DNA of 64,000 nucleotides, from NCBI GenBank assembly GCA_026315105.1, contig CM048744.1, forward strand, positions 349,765,668 through 349,829,667, given 5' to 3'. Made by a program: the position numbers and the translations under genes. Of the stretch, positions 45,859 through 56,145 are shown piece after piece; position 1 is the stretch's first letter; each line of letters begins with the position of its first letter. This stretch comes from Locusta migratoria (taxonomy: Eukaryota > Arthropoda > Insecta > Orthoptera > Acrididae). A model generated the notes under the pieces. The model had not been told where the DNA came from. It saw only the letters and a list, made by a program, of their open reading frames with translations, and searched no databases.

Positions 45859-46109
45859 AAGGGAGGAAGCTTCGAGTTTAACGTCCCGTCGACTGCGTGG
45901 TCATTAGAGACGGAGCTTAGGCGCGGGAGACTTTTGAGGAAGGATATGGAAGGAAATCAGGCGTGCCCTTTCAAATGAACAATCCAGGAAATTGCCTGGA
46001 GTGATTTAGGGAAATCACGGAAAACCTAAATCAGGATGGTTGGAGGTGGATTTGAACCACCATCCTTCCGAATACGAGATCAGTTTGTTAGCACTGCGCC
46101 ACCTCACTC
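45859..46109 (-). repeat. Second tRNA-derived SINE family
   Basis: Perfect 15-bp TSD GGTACGATTTTTCGG (45844-45858 and 46110-46124). Read on the minus strand the head CCGAGTGAGGTGGCGCAGTG contains the A box and GGTTCAAATCC is the B box. The body includes CTAAATCACTCCAGGCAATT. Unrelated to the main SINE. Confidence 0.93.
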
Positions 46110-46124
46110 GGTACGATTTTTCGG

Positions 46125-47454
46125 CCTATATGCCTGGACAGATATATCTCTCTGATATTTCGACCGATATTTGGCAACGATAAATGTCAGCGATTTATCT
46201 TTGCAAAGCCACAAACGAAGCCTAGACGATTTCCTCAGTAAGCGACTTTTCCGCTCGTTAGTGGTCGTAGCCACAGATAAATCGTTGTATTTCAACGATA
46301 TATAGTTCATCGCCGGTTGGTTGACTGTGTTAACCAATTTTAACGATCTGAGCGTCTACCTTCTATTCATTATGGTAGTTACTTAGTTCTGCAACGCTAC
46401 GTTACTGGATAAATTGATAGCGAAATGGCGGCCATAATTGAGTGTAACTGGAAAATATCATTCTAAAGAGTAGGAAGTGAACAAAAAATCGTGAAGAACA
46501 TGTGTAACATTAGCGATGAATTCGAGTCATATGAGGTTTCTAAAACACATGGAAACAAATGAGCCTAATAACCAAAAATAACATTCGAACGGTTAGTACC
46601 ATCTTTCGGTTACTTCTGAATATGGTAGCCAAAAGGTTATGTAAATAAGATACAATAATTAGTCTATTCCGGCAGAAGAGTTCCTCATAAAAATACTTAG
46701 ATTTCTCGCCTTTTATTGTTTTCGGTTCGAATAGCAGAACGTACTTTGATACAAATTTCTGTTTGAAGTAGTTTCAGCAAACCACATGAAGTAAAAACTT
46801 GAAAAAAAAATCACGAACTCTTTATTCCCAAACATTTAACATGACAATTATTGATTATCAAAACTCAACGAAAATTCTCAGTAATATTTTTCATTTCGTG
46901 TATTTTGATTAACATGCTCCTTCGACATTTTCGCTAAAGTCCTCACACACGATTTATGACGCTAGCAGCATTTTCTTGTAAATATTGCCAAACACAGTGC
47001 ACGTAATGTACAGATGCTTCGCTTGGAGTCAAACAGTCCTGAAAGACTAATCTGATCGTTGTTAGGTCAGCAGAGATTGTCTCGAAATATCGTTACTGGA
47101 TATCACCAGATATATCTTCTGGGACTGATGACCTAGCTGTTTGGTCCCATCCACCAACCAACCAGATATCTCGTCTGGAAATACTTAAATACTAACGGAC
47201 ATATTTATCTGCCGATTTTGATTTTCACCAATGATAAATCGGTCACATCGGTCGTAAATCTGCCAATTATAGGCACCTACTGTTGCGAGATGTGTAGCCT
47301 GCATTTGGTAGCAGTGTAAGGTCGGTAGCAGCCAACACCTGACTGCCAACTAACTGTGAGAACGCGAACTTGCTTACTGGTCGTTTAGTCCTCAAGTAGA
47401 ACTACTAAATCACTCGCTGCTCGACTGAATTACTGACCTTGTGTGAAGCAGCCT
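46125..47454. other. 1.3-kb stretch, no recognised gene
   Basis: Nothing coding is supported. 47113-47165 (GGGACTGATGACCTAGCTG, TTTGGTCCCATCCACC) looks like the tail of another tRNA-derived SINE. Confidence 0.35.
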
Positions 47455-47820
47455 TTAGCGCCAAATTGCTCCACACTGCCTTAACGAATACATTCGCCGT
47501 GCGTCCCACCACTGTCTAGACCAAATGATGTTACAACCTGGTGGCACAGTGATTACTGCGGTTATTTCGAGCAGTGTTGCTTGTCTGCTAGCGCTGACAA
47601 CTTCATGCAAACGCCGCTGCTCTCGCTCATCAAGTATCACTGCGTTATACGCGATGAGAGGTAAAACCTGTGATTTGGTATTGTCGGCACACTGTTGAGG
47701 ATGTGGATCCCGGAATATTGGACCCCCTTACGACTTTCGAAACGGAATGTCCCGTTCGTGTAGCCCCAGCTACCATTCCGCGTTCAGAGCCCGTTTAATT
47801 CCCGCCGTAAGGAGACATAT
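47455..47820 (-). pseudogene. Possible Tc1-like transposase N-terminal fossil
   Basis: The 61-codon minus frame has DEREQRRLHEVVSASRQATL and LEITAVI, like the linker/second HTH region of Tc1 transposases (RxxRxLxRxVxxNRxATLxxI). The flank 47700-47815 (GTCCCGTTCGTGTAGCCCC) resembles 5' regions of such elements. No catalytic motif is present, so support is weak. Confidence 0.35.
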
Positions 47821-47930
47821 CGCACTGGCGTGTTTTACGTCCTACTTTAGGTTTTCCTGTAGTTTTATGATTTTTTGCAAACAATTCGGACAAAAATATA
47901 ATTAATAAAAATTATCGACGATACAACTAC
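47817..47930. repeat. Dispersed repeat, second copy
   Basis: ATATCGCACTGGCGTGTTTT, CCTACTTTAG, GTTTTATGA and TTTTTTGCAAA resemble 38813-38925. Family unknown. Confidence 0.5.
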
Positions 47931-48154
47931 GACTCTACTATTGTGACAATATCTAAGCACTCAGTACTTCAACAAGCAGCCAAAATTATTTGATATTTGA
48001 GTTTTGATTTGACGACTCTGTTTGGAACTTTTACCTCTTTAAACTATTATTTTAATCTCTCTCCCATATTTTAATTATCTTTTTTTTCATTAAAATATTA
48101 TCACCTGTCTTGCTGCGGTAGTTTGTATGATTTTCAAGTAATTCATTTATAATT

Positions 48155-49200
48155 GCAGATGATGTTGTCATATGGGGGAACACAGAAAGAGAAGTACAAC
48201 TGAGACAGACTGACAGACTACTTGAAACATTTATTTACAGAAATTAAACTGCAGATCAGCGAGACCAAGACTGTACAGATGACCAACAATAGGAAGGGAA
48301 CAAGTTCAAGCGTCTATTTAAAGGGAATAAATATTTAATTAGTTTCCACTTTCAGTACCTCGGAAGTGTGTTTTCCAAGGATAACACCGTCAAAAATGAA
48401 ATCCTTAAAAGGACCCAGAAAGAATCCAGTTTTTAAAAGTAAGTTTGAAACCTACTCTGGAACAAGAAAATACCCCAGGCAGAAAAGTTAACGTTGTATT
48501 ATTTTTCAGGTTGAAAACAAAGAAACTGTTATTTAATACTTATTTACTCTTCTGACGGTTCTTGATGGAACATAGACATATTAAACAACTGTGGTACACT
48601 ATATATTTGTTTTACAATAATATTTATTTTGTTGTATACTAGTTGTCGGCTTGTTAGGTCATCTTCAGACAACTTAATACGGCAGATTATCCACATCACA
48701 CCAGCTGCTATGTTCGGAGTACATAGATTTTACAAAGATATGTATCCACTCATAGACTACGTAACCTTTAAGCATTTTATAAGAAACAGAGACGCACAAC
48801 CAAATAAAGCAAAAGTTATTTCTTAGTTACTGTTTTGCTGTAATTGGTTGAGCGTATCTATTTCTTATAAAATACTTAAAGGTTACATGGTGTAGTGGAG
48901 TGAACACATATCTTTGTAAAATCTTTTTACTACAAACACAGTAGCGTCCTGGGGAAAAGAAGACTACAGAGGAACAACTATGTAATGTTAATGAATAACC
49001 CAAGAACAGATAAATTCTGGACGTGGGAGGAAAACAGAGGAAGGCCGAGTAAACGCTGGATAGTGTCAGTACGATCAAAAGTAGCGAAGAACGGTTTCAA
49101 CTGGGATGATGTACAAGACCGTATATGTATCAAGATTGGAAGAGATTGAGACGGCTTATTAGCCACAGCCGAGATACTGAAGAGGGAAAATGATGATGAT
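48155..49200 (+). pseudogene. RTE-like LINE fossil split by a hairpin element
   Basis: First part (48155-48505): ADDVVIWGNTEREVQL is the catalytic RT block, followed by FQYLGSVFSKDNTVKNEILK and NLLWNKKIPQAEKLTLY. Second part (from about 48960): NNPRTDKFWTWEENRGRPSK, RWIVSVRSKVAKNGFNWDDV and a DRICIKIGRD end, with a GATGATGATG tail near 49190. This is the C-terminal half of an RTE-type reverse transcriptase, with frameshifts. The intervening 48510-48950 holds an inverted-repeat element. The endonuclease and early RT blocks are missing. Confidence 0.72.
48726..48923. repeat. Large hairpin, about 88-bp arms
   Basis: Left arm 48726-48812 (GATTTTACAAAGATATGTAT, TTTAAGCATTTTATAAGAAA) is mirrored at 48833-48923 with about 85-90% identity. 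The 20-bp centre makes a fold-back structure. The two opposing open frames here are simply mirror images. Confidence 0.88.
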
Positions 49201-49740
49201 TCAAGAAAAGGTCGCAGTAGTGTCCTATCCGCAGACTTCTTTGAAGATCAGCAACACATTCCTAGCAATCTCCGAGTAATCGGTACCGATCATTCGCCAT
49301 CCTTACTACCATGTTCCATTTCATATTGTTTCATATTGTTTGCAACGTTACACGTAAATATTTAATCAACGTGACTACACCACTAGCGATATATTCGAAC
49401 ATTTCAGGATTGTTTTTTACAGATCATATAACTTGAAAATCAATGTAGCCGTGGGGAATGCTGAAGCCAGTCTCAGATTTATGGAAGAATTTAGAAGTGG
49501 AAAAGGTCTTTACTTGCCTGAACCTCGATGTAGCAGATCCATTGTTAATAAGTGTGAGTACATTAGCAATTGGGATTAATGGAAACGCTAGAAGAGATTG
49601 ATAGATTTTCGAATGGCCATGTTTTTTTTAGTCTGCGATATAATGTCACGGGAAGACTGAGAAAAGCGTTACATTCGAAATTCCAACCGCCACATTGGAA
49701 AATTAGTTGTCAAACCACTTAGAACGTCTGGGCTTAGATG
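49201..49740. other. Unassigned stretch
   Basis: No supported gene or repeat end. Confidence 0.35.
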
Positions 49741-49746
49741 CAGTGG

Positions 49747-49866
49747 TCCATACATAAAACTTTACCCTGACGTTTCACCTTCGACTGCGAAAAGCATCCT
49801 AGCTTTACGTCGGAGGATGCTTTCCGCAGTCGAAGGCGAAACGCCAGGGTAAAGTTTTATGAATGG
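49747..49866. repeat. Palindromic MITE-like hairpin, 54-bp arms
   Basis: TCCATACATAAAACTTTACC to AAAGCATCCT (49747-49800) is mirrored by AGGATGCTTTCCGCAGTCGA to TTTATGAATGGA (49813-49866), with a 12-bp centre and few mismatches. Confidence 0.93.
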
Positions 49867-49927
49867 ACACGGCATCTCAATACCTGCCTTGAAAGCATTT
49901 TATGATTAGTCGTCAAACTTAACACTT

Positions 49928-50602
49928 CGTCCAACTTGCTGGGTGACTCAATTAAAACTGTTTTTCGGAATATTTGGGAAAATACAAATGGGTTTTAAAA
50001 AAGTTGTAATAAAAGTTGTTCACCTCGAAGAGGGCCATCCACTAAAATAAAGCTCGACCTCCTTGTACCACCTTGAATGGGTGGGGTGACTTTCAAATAT
50101 TTAATAGGAACCCTTATTTTCCTTTCTTTTTGCAGATTTTGAGTCTCCGTGAAAAAAATATGTATGTTTTCTACGAAACATATTTTTCGTTTCATGATAG
50201 ATGGCACCTCCCTGAAGATGACCACTGCACAGTGGTCGAAACGTTGGCAATTCATTTGCTGAGTGTTTAAAAATGACGCGGCCTAATACCTAGAATTGTT
50301 TTATTTAAAATTTTCAAACCATTTTTATGTTTGTCAATTTCAGCGCCATTTACGGTAATACAAAAATAATTCCTTCAAAAGAAACATATTTTTCACGGAG
50401 AATCCAAATCTGCAATCAAAAATAGGGGTTCCTATTTAAGATTTTGAAATCACTCCTCTTCCGCCCCCGGAGATGTGCAGGGGTCAAGATTTATGTTAAT
50501 GGACGTCCCTCTTCGAGGTGACCAACTAAAAAAATTCAATTTGTATATTTTTTAAAAATATTCCAATAAACTGTTCTAAGTGCCTCATCCTGTATCTGTC
50601 AC
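49928..50602. mobile_element. Fold-back element with about 220-bp inverted arms
   Basis: Left arm blocks TTGTTCACCTCGAAGAGGGC, AAAGCTCGACC, AGGAACCC and TTTTTGCAGATTTTGAGTCT recur reversed at 50385-50602. The centre has no gene; it includes ACCACTGCACAGTGGTCGAA, itself a short palindrome. A third arm of the same family is at 43070-43395. Confidence 0.8.
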
Positions 50603-50633
50603 TTATGGATTAAGTGATAACGGCATTAAGGCA

Positions 50634-50700
50634 ATGTTTGTTTGTAAATCTATCGGACCAAACTGAGTGGTCATCAGTCAAGGTTAGTGTAATTTAGGTT
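50634..50700 (-). repeat. SINE tail remnant
   Basis: TGTTTGTAAATCTATCGGAC, CCAAACTGAGTGGTCATCAG are diverged SINE 3' body. Confidence 0.5.
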
Positions 50701-51357
50701 TATATAGAGAAGTACAAATGATCTTCATTCCCAGAAACCATGCACGAACAGATTAGAATCTATGGAAAACCTTAAGAACAGTGCTGAAGCTAGCAAAGAC
50801 GATAGCATTAGACGAGACATTTGATGAGATTGGCGGAAAGTATAGCGTATGTGTTTTTGTCTTTTATGTTATTTTGTTTAGGAGGGTCAGTTGCGAAAAG
50901 CACTGATCTGTTATTGGCGGCAGCATAAAATCACCGAGCCTGTGGGCATTTTCCGAACAAAAGGACAACTCGCCAGTTTTTTGTGGTTTCGTGTGATCGT
51001 GTGTTCTGGTAGGACATTAATAGCTGGCTGCTCTCAGAGATAAAAAGATTTAGATAAAGTACAGACGTGCTAAGTAATCTAAAGGTACTGTACGTGTGTC
51101 CCATGTAGAGGTACTGCAGGCTCTTTGTGTGTGAGTGTTTGGTTTATATTGTTCGCAGGGGATATGACTGATATCAGGAGGAAGTATTTATCATTGAGTT
51201 GGATCTCTTACAGAGGGAAAGGTACAGTCCACGCAAGTAGAGAATAATACAATTTGAAAGTAGAGGTAAAGGTAAGCTTGCGTACTGAGATAAGAAATGA
51301 ATTTGTTGAACTGAATTTGTTTTTTCAGTTTACCGTTGCTATGCTTGTATACAGAGT
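50701..51357. other. Unassigned stretch
   Basis: No gene or repeat recognised. Confidence 0.4.
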
Positions 51358-51429
51358 ATTTTCATAACAGCGAGTAAGACCGTAACATGAGGCACAGAGG
51401 ATGTGCCACTGAACAATTTGAGGCAGGGA

Positions 51430-51628
51430 ATGTGGGGTGTCGCGGTGGAGTGGCCGAGCGCTCTAAGGCGCCGTGCTGCGGAGCGCGCGGTTGTTCGCCG
51501 GCGAAGGTTCGAGCTCTCCCACGGGCGTGGGCGTCGTCCTTAGCATAAGTCACTTTAAGTAGGTTTTAAGCTTAGGGACTGGTAAGCGCAGCGGTTAAGT
51601 CCCTTAGATTTACAAACATTTGGTTTGA
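51430..51628 (+). repeat. SINE (second subfamily) in the left terminal repeat
   Basis: CGCGGTGGAGTGGCCGAGCG head, AAGGTTCGAGCTCTCC B box, tail TACAAACATTTGG. It splits the left TIR; no clean TSD. Confidence 0.88.
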
Positions 51629-51791
51629 AATTAGAGTCGGAGAAGCCAGCGTAAGGAGATATGAATGTAAATTTATCTGCCGCTTTGTCTCGCATTAATG
51701 TTTTCCACCTTATTTACAACTGCAATGCGTGGAAGTTTACACGTACCGTGATGTTGATTTACGTGTACATTCATTTCCTTCCTGCAAGTAA

Positions 51792-52000
51792 GCCGCGGCG
51801 GAGTGGCCAAGCGTATTGAGGCGCTATGCTCCGATGCGCGAGGCCGCTCCCCGTCGGGGATTCGAATGCCCACTCGGGCATGGATGTTTGTGTCGTCTTT
51901 AGTATAAGCTAGTTCGTAAGCAGTTTGTAAGTATAGGGACTGATGACCCCGCAATTGAAGTCCCTTAAGCTTCACAACAATTTGAACAATTTTGTAGATT
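51792..52000 (+). repeat. tRNA-headed SINE
   Basis: Complete copy with perfect 10-bp TSD CTGCAAGTAA (51782-51791 and 52001-52010). Tail CAATTTGAACAATTTTG. Confidence 0.95.
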
Positions 52001-52556
52001 CTGCAAGTAAATAAGGACGAGTCTGATTACTAGGAAATAATGGATACAGGTTTTGTTTACTTGCGCTTCAGATGGCTATCTTGCAATATTTTTACATTGT
52101 CAATGACAGAACGTGCTATGAATCAACGACAGACCTATTAATTACTCAGTGCTATTCAGAGAAGTGTTATACAATACTAGGGAGCGGTATCTGTAGAACT
52201 TCGCAGAACCCACTGATATACAACTTGTTTATGTGCGTTGAAATGCTCTCTCTGTTGAAAGACTGTAAAGTGATGATTTCCTAACAGACATCATCCGTCA
52301 CAAAGAATTTTTATTTTTTGATCGACGAACGCAGGAGACTGGTTTATTGGAAAGAAGAAACAAGGGACCTGGCAACAAGAGGACCACTCGCAAGTCCGAT
52401 TTTGAAGAGGAGGTGCTGGTACGCTTACAGCGGACCCCACTGCAAGTACTAGTCGCATTGCACGTGAATTGGGCGCTATACATAGTAACGTGTGACGAAT
52501 GCTCCACGAACAACAGTTAGTCCCTGTCACCCACAACGAGTCCTTGAAATGCTTGT

Positions 52557-52648
52557 TCAGATGTTTGTAAATCTAAGGACTTCACTGCTGCTTTATTAGT
52601 CCCTAAGCTTAGAAACTACTTTAACTAAAGCTAGGTACAACACACACA

Positions 52649-52716
<68 letters not shown>

Positions 52717-53914
52717 CCTGAGGGAGGACTCGAACCCCCGACTGAGAGCAATCGCGGTGGAATGGCCGACCGCTCTAAGGCACCTTAAGCCACAAGTCAT
52801 TGTCAGATTGTGGTGTCCCACAAGGATCCATTTCAGGGCTATTGCTTTTTCTTGTGTACATTAGTGACCTCTCATCAGTTACACTGCCAGAAGCGGAGTT
52901 CGTTTTGTTTGCAGATGATACAAGTACCACATTAATTAGCATGTTCAGCATAGTTCTAGAAAGGTCTGCTAATGATATTTTCATAAACATTAATAAATGG
53001 TTTAAGGCTAACTCGTTGACATTAAACTTTGAAAAGACTTACTACATGCAGTTCAGAAATGTAAGAGATTTCCATTCAGCATATGCATAAAGTATGAAGA
53101 ACAGCAGATAGAAGAGGTTGACAGTATTAAATTCCTTGGATTACAGTTAGATAATAAATTCAGTTGGGAGGAGCACACCACAGAACTGCAGAAACGTCTT
53201 GACAATTCTGTATTTGCAATACGAGTGCTTTAAGACATAGGAGACATAAAAATAAAAAGCATGCATACTTTGCTTAATTTCATTCCATAATGTTATATGG
53301 TATAATATAATGTAACTCTTCAAGTCAAGCAAAAGTTTTAGGAGTCCAAAAGCGTGTAATACGTATTATTTGTGGACTAAATTCACGGACTTCCTGTAGA
53401 ATCCTCTTCAAATAACAGGCTTTATTAACTATTGCCTCTCAGTATATTTATTCCTTAATGAAATTTGCCATAAATAATATATCCCTTTTCTAAACAAAAA
53501 GGTCAGTCCATACATACGATAATAGGAATAAAAATGATCTCCACAAGGACTTAAAAGGCACTTTCTTTAGTTCAAAAGGGGTCCACTACTCAGGAACACA
53601 CATGTTCAATAATTTACCAACAACCATAAAAACTTTAGCTACAAATAGAGATCAGTGGCCAACTCCTTCTACTCCACTTGCGAATTTTTAAATAGAAGCC
53701 TGTATCTGTATTCATACTATTATTATATATCAGCTTATCAGCTTGTAAAAAGTGTAGGTATATTATTATGATCATATTATCAGCTTGTAATATATTATAA
53801 TATTGGCGTGTTCCACATCCATGAGGATCTCCTCAACACGCATCTATGGAACGAATATCTAATCTAATATGTAGCAAGACGCCTTAGAGCGCTCGGCCAC
53901 TCCAGCGCGGCTGC
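52557..53914 (-). repeat. SINE with TSD, its head split by a LINE fragment
   Basis: TSD AATGCTTGT (52548-52556 and 53915-53923). SINE body 52557-52750 includes a (CA)n of about 37 units (52639-52714). The head resumes at about 53876-53914 (CTCGGCCACTCCAGCGCGG). At 52752-52787 an inverted head piece GCGGTGGAATGGCCGACCGC precedes the LINE. Confidence 0.82.
52795..53870 (+). pseudogene. 3' part of a CR1/Jockey-group LINE (different family), inside the SINE
   Basis: Frame starts SDCGVPQGSISGLLLFLVYI, then LPEAEFVLFADDTSTTLI with the catalytic FADD, and INKWFKANSLTLNFEKTYYM. Later frames are eroded (EEVDSIKFLGLQLDN, FSWEEHT). The 3' end has CCACATCCATGAGGATCTCC and TATGGAACGAATATCTAATC, a known style of 3' terminus for such LINEs. 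It starts exactly at the GVPQGS block, so it is strongly 5'-truncated. It may belong to the same group as the LINE at 62.2-64 kb, but they do not overlap. Confidence 0.78.
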
Positions 53915-53978
53915 AATGCTTGTGCTGACTTTGTACCACGGATCAGATTGTGTTAGAGACTGCCCCAACAATGGATTA

Positions 53979-54163
53979 CCGCTCGAGAGCGGCCTTGCGC
54001 GCTAAGGCGCCTAGCTGTGGGGTGTGTGGCTGCTTTCCTTCGGATGTTCGAGCCCTCCTTCGTGTATGTGTGTGTTTTCCGTAGTTTAAGTAGTTTTTAA
54101 TTATAGGGACTGATAACTGTTGCAGTTTGGTCCCATATCTTTATGAACATTTGAACTTTTTTG
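53979..54163 (+). repeat. SINE between transposase pieces 2 and 3
   Basis: Diverged copy: GCGCGCTAAGGCGCCTAGCT, GATGTTCGAGCCCTCC (B box), GTGTATGTGTGTG, tail GAACATTTGAACTTTT. The TSD is probably TGGATTA/TGGATA. Confidence 0.8.
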
Positions 54164-55759
54164 ACACTGGATAGAGAAACCAGATTTCCTCCAAGTCGTG
54201 CTGTTTACTGACGAGGCCTCATTTGACGGTGATTATACTTCGAAGAGCAGTAATAGCTACGTGTAGGGTGAGGAAAACCTCACGCCGTAGTAGTCACATT
54301 ATCGAGTATGTTTTCCTGTTGGATATCAGGGCCAGCATTGTAGGCGGAAATTTCAAACAATCATATCTTCTACCTGGCGGTCTAAACGGCCACCTGTACT
54401 TGAGGTTCTTGCAAAGAGTTTTACCTGAGTTGTTAGAAAACGTAAACTTGGCTGTTCGTGAGAGGATGCGAGTACAACATGACGGTGTACCGCTCAACTT
54501 CAGTATGGATGTCCGCAACCATCTCAGTACTGTATTTCCTGGTCGCTGGATTGGAAGGAGAGGTGCTATTATATGGTCTGCAGGGCCACCCCTTCTAAAT
54601 CCCCTTGATTATTTCCTATGGGGATAATTAAAGCGGCGCGGGAGTAGCCGAGCGGTCTGGTGCGCTACGGTACGGATCGCGAGGCCTCCCGCGTCGGTGG
54701 TTCGAACCAATACCACCTAGAGAGAAAGCCGCAGCGCTCTCGTGTGACGTCAGGCAGAGTATAGGGCACCTGTATATAGACGGGCATGCGCATCAATTTC
54801 TGCTATAGCGGCAGCTCCCGCCGCCATTATGTTTCCAGGCGGTGATAGCGTCAGCATGTGAAAGACGGAGTTTTTCTGTTGTTATTGCTTTGAAACGTCG
54901 CTTGTTTCACTTCTAATACCCATACCAAAAAGAAAATATACATTTGTATCAAAAATTAATCTCGTCGTAATAAGTTATTGTAATATGGTTTGACAAATCG
55001 TTAAATATGTTTTCTGGTATTTGTCCACCTGGGTGGGTATAGTGAGGAACTCTTTCGCATTCGACAGCTCACTTTTATGGGATACCACATGCACTACCAT
55101 AGCTGCGCTATCATGCAAGAAATCTCCGTTTTCGATTGCCATAAATTTGATCCAGAATAAGCCCACACTCTCAGGTTGCTACTTTTTTACGACGTATTTT
55201 TCAGGATTCATATAAAATACTTTTTCAATGTACAAAATATATCACCATGATAAACTAGGATGCAGAAAAAGATTTATATATATACGAGATATTTTAATTT
55301 CTCATTTAACAATTTACTTTCTCATTGGTCAATTTTACTTACGGCCTCGGCGGCGTACTGTACTGATGTCGGCCGTTGACCTTTGAATGCTCTTTGAAAA
55401 CACGAACAGGTAAAATGAGAGAAAATAATTTTTCATGTTTACCATCTTCTTGTATGTACACTTGTCGGGTCAGTAAATTAATTATCCTCCTAAAGCGAAC
55501 ATTCTCTTGCCAACATTAGCAAATTACGCCGCCGATGCTGTAACTAAAATTAACATTGCAGTAGCTTCCAACATCGTTACGAAGCGTATGAGCCATTATA
55601 ATTAGTAAAAAACGGTGTGCATCATTTAAAAGTAATTAGTATTGTTATTGTCTAAATGTTGCTACTGTATTAGTGCGTAGCGTCGAATCCTTCACTGAAA
55701 AATAAATTAAAAAAATAGAAAATAAAATAAAATACATAAGAAAGTTCGAAACCTGTCAT

Positions 55760-55945
55760 TTACAACGTGTACACATTGTACATAACTACAAATAAGTCAA
55801 CCCACCTCGCATCGGTTTGAATGCCATGTTGGCATCCATTTGTCACGACGAAAATTAACCATATTTTACGCCCTTCAGGATTCATTGGAAAACCAAAACC
55901 ATTTTCTGAACGATTAGAACAATTCGGAGCTGCACAGCCCACCAT
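55760..55945 (-). pseudogene. THAP-domain N-terminus (exon-sized) in the TIR element
   Basis: ATG at 55945 starts MVGCAAPNCSNRSENGFGFP and continues NPEGRKIWLIFV. This fits the start of a THAP zinc finger: Met near the start, CxxxxC, a GxxFxFP segment and Pro-xxxxxx-Trp. THAP domains provide DNA binding in P-element-type transposases. After the FV codons the match stops, possibly an exon end, because the CxxH pair and AVPTIF box do not follow in frame. No GTPase-like or RNase-H catalytic region is seen elsewhere in the element. It lies inside TIRs, supporting a transposon origin and not a host THAP gene. Confidence 0.7.
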
Positions 55946-56041
55946 GCTGAAAGCAAATTGACTGTCCTATTCTACAATCGCGCGTCGAAGCGAAGGAACG
56001 AAAATGGCGGATGCGCCTGCCCGTCTATATCCAGGTGCCCT

Positions 56042-56145
56042 ACAGAGTAGGTTGCGCGCGCATAGCTGACAGGGTAGCCGCTAGGGCATGGCCCACTACA
56101 CCGAAGCAGCGAGCCAGTCAGCTATGCGCGCGCAACCTACTCTGT
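56042..56145. repeat. Palindromic MITE in the right TIR of the THAP element
   Basis: Perfect 29-bp inverted repeat: ACAGAGTAGGTTGCGCGCGC to GCTGAC (56042-56070) and its mirror (56117-56145), with a 46-bp centre. The left TIR shows the site without it (CAGAGTATAGGGCACC). Confidence 0.92.

Noticed and set aside
52621..52821. ORF with a Cys-Val repeat
   Set aside because: It is a translated (CA)n tract in a SINE.
55760..55945. Host THAP gene
   Set aside because: It is enclosed by a transposon's inverted repeats within a SINE and lacks the rest of the domain.
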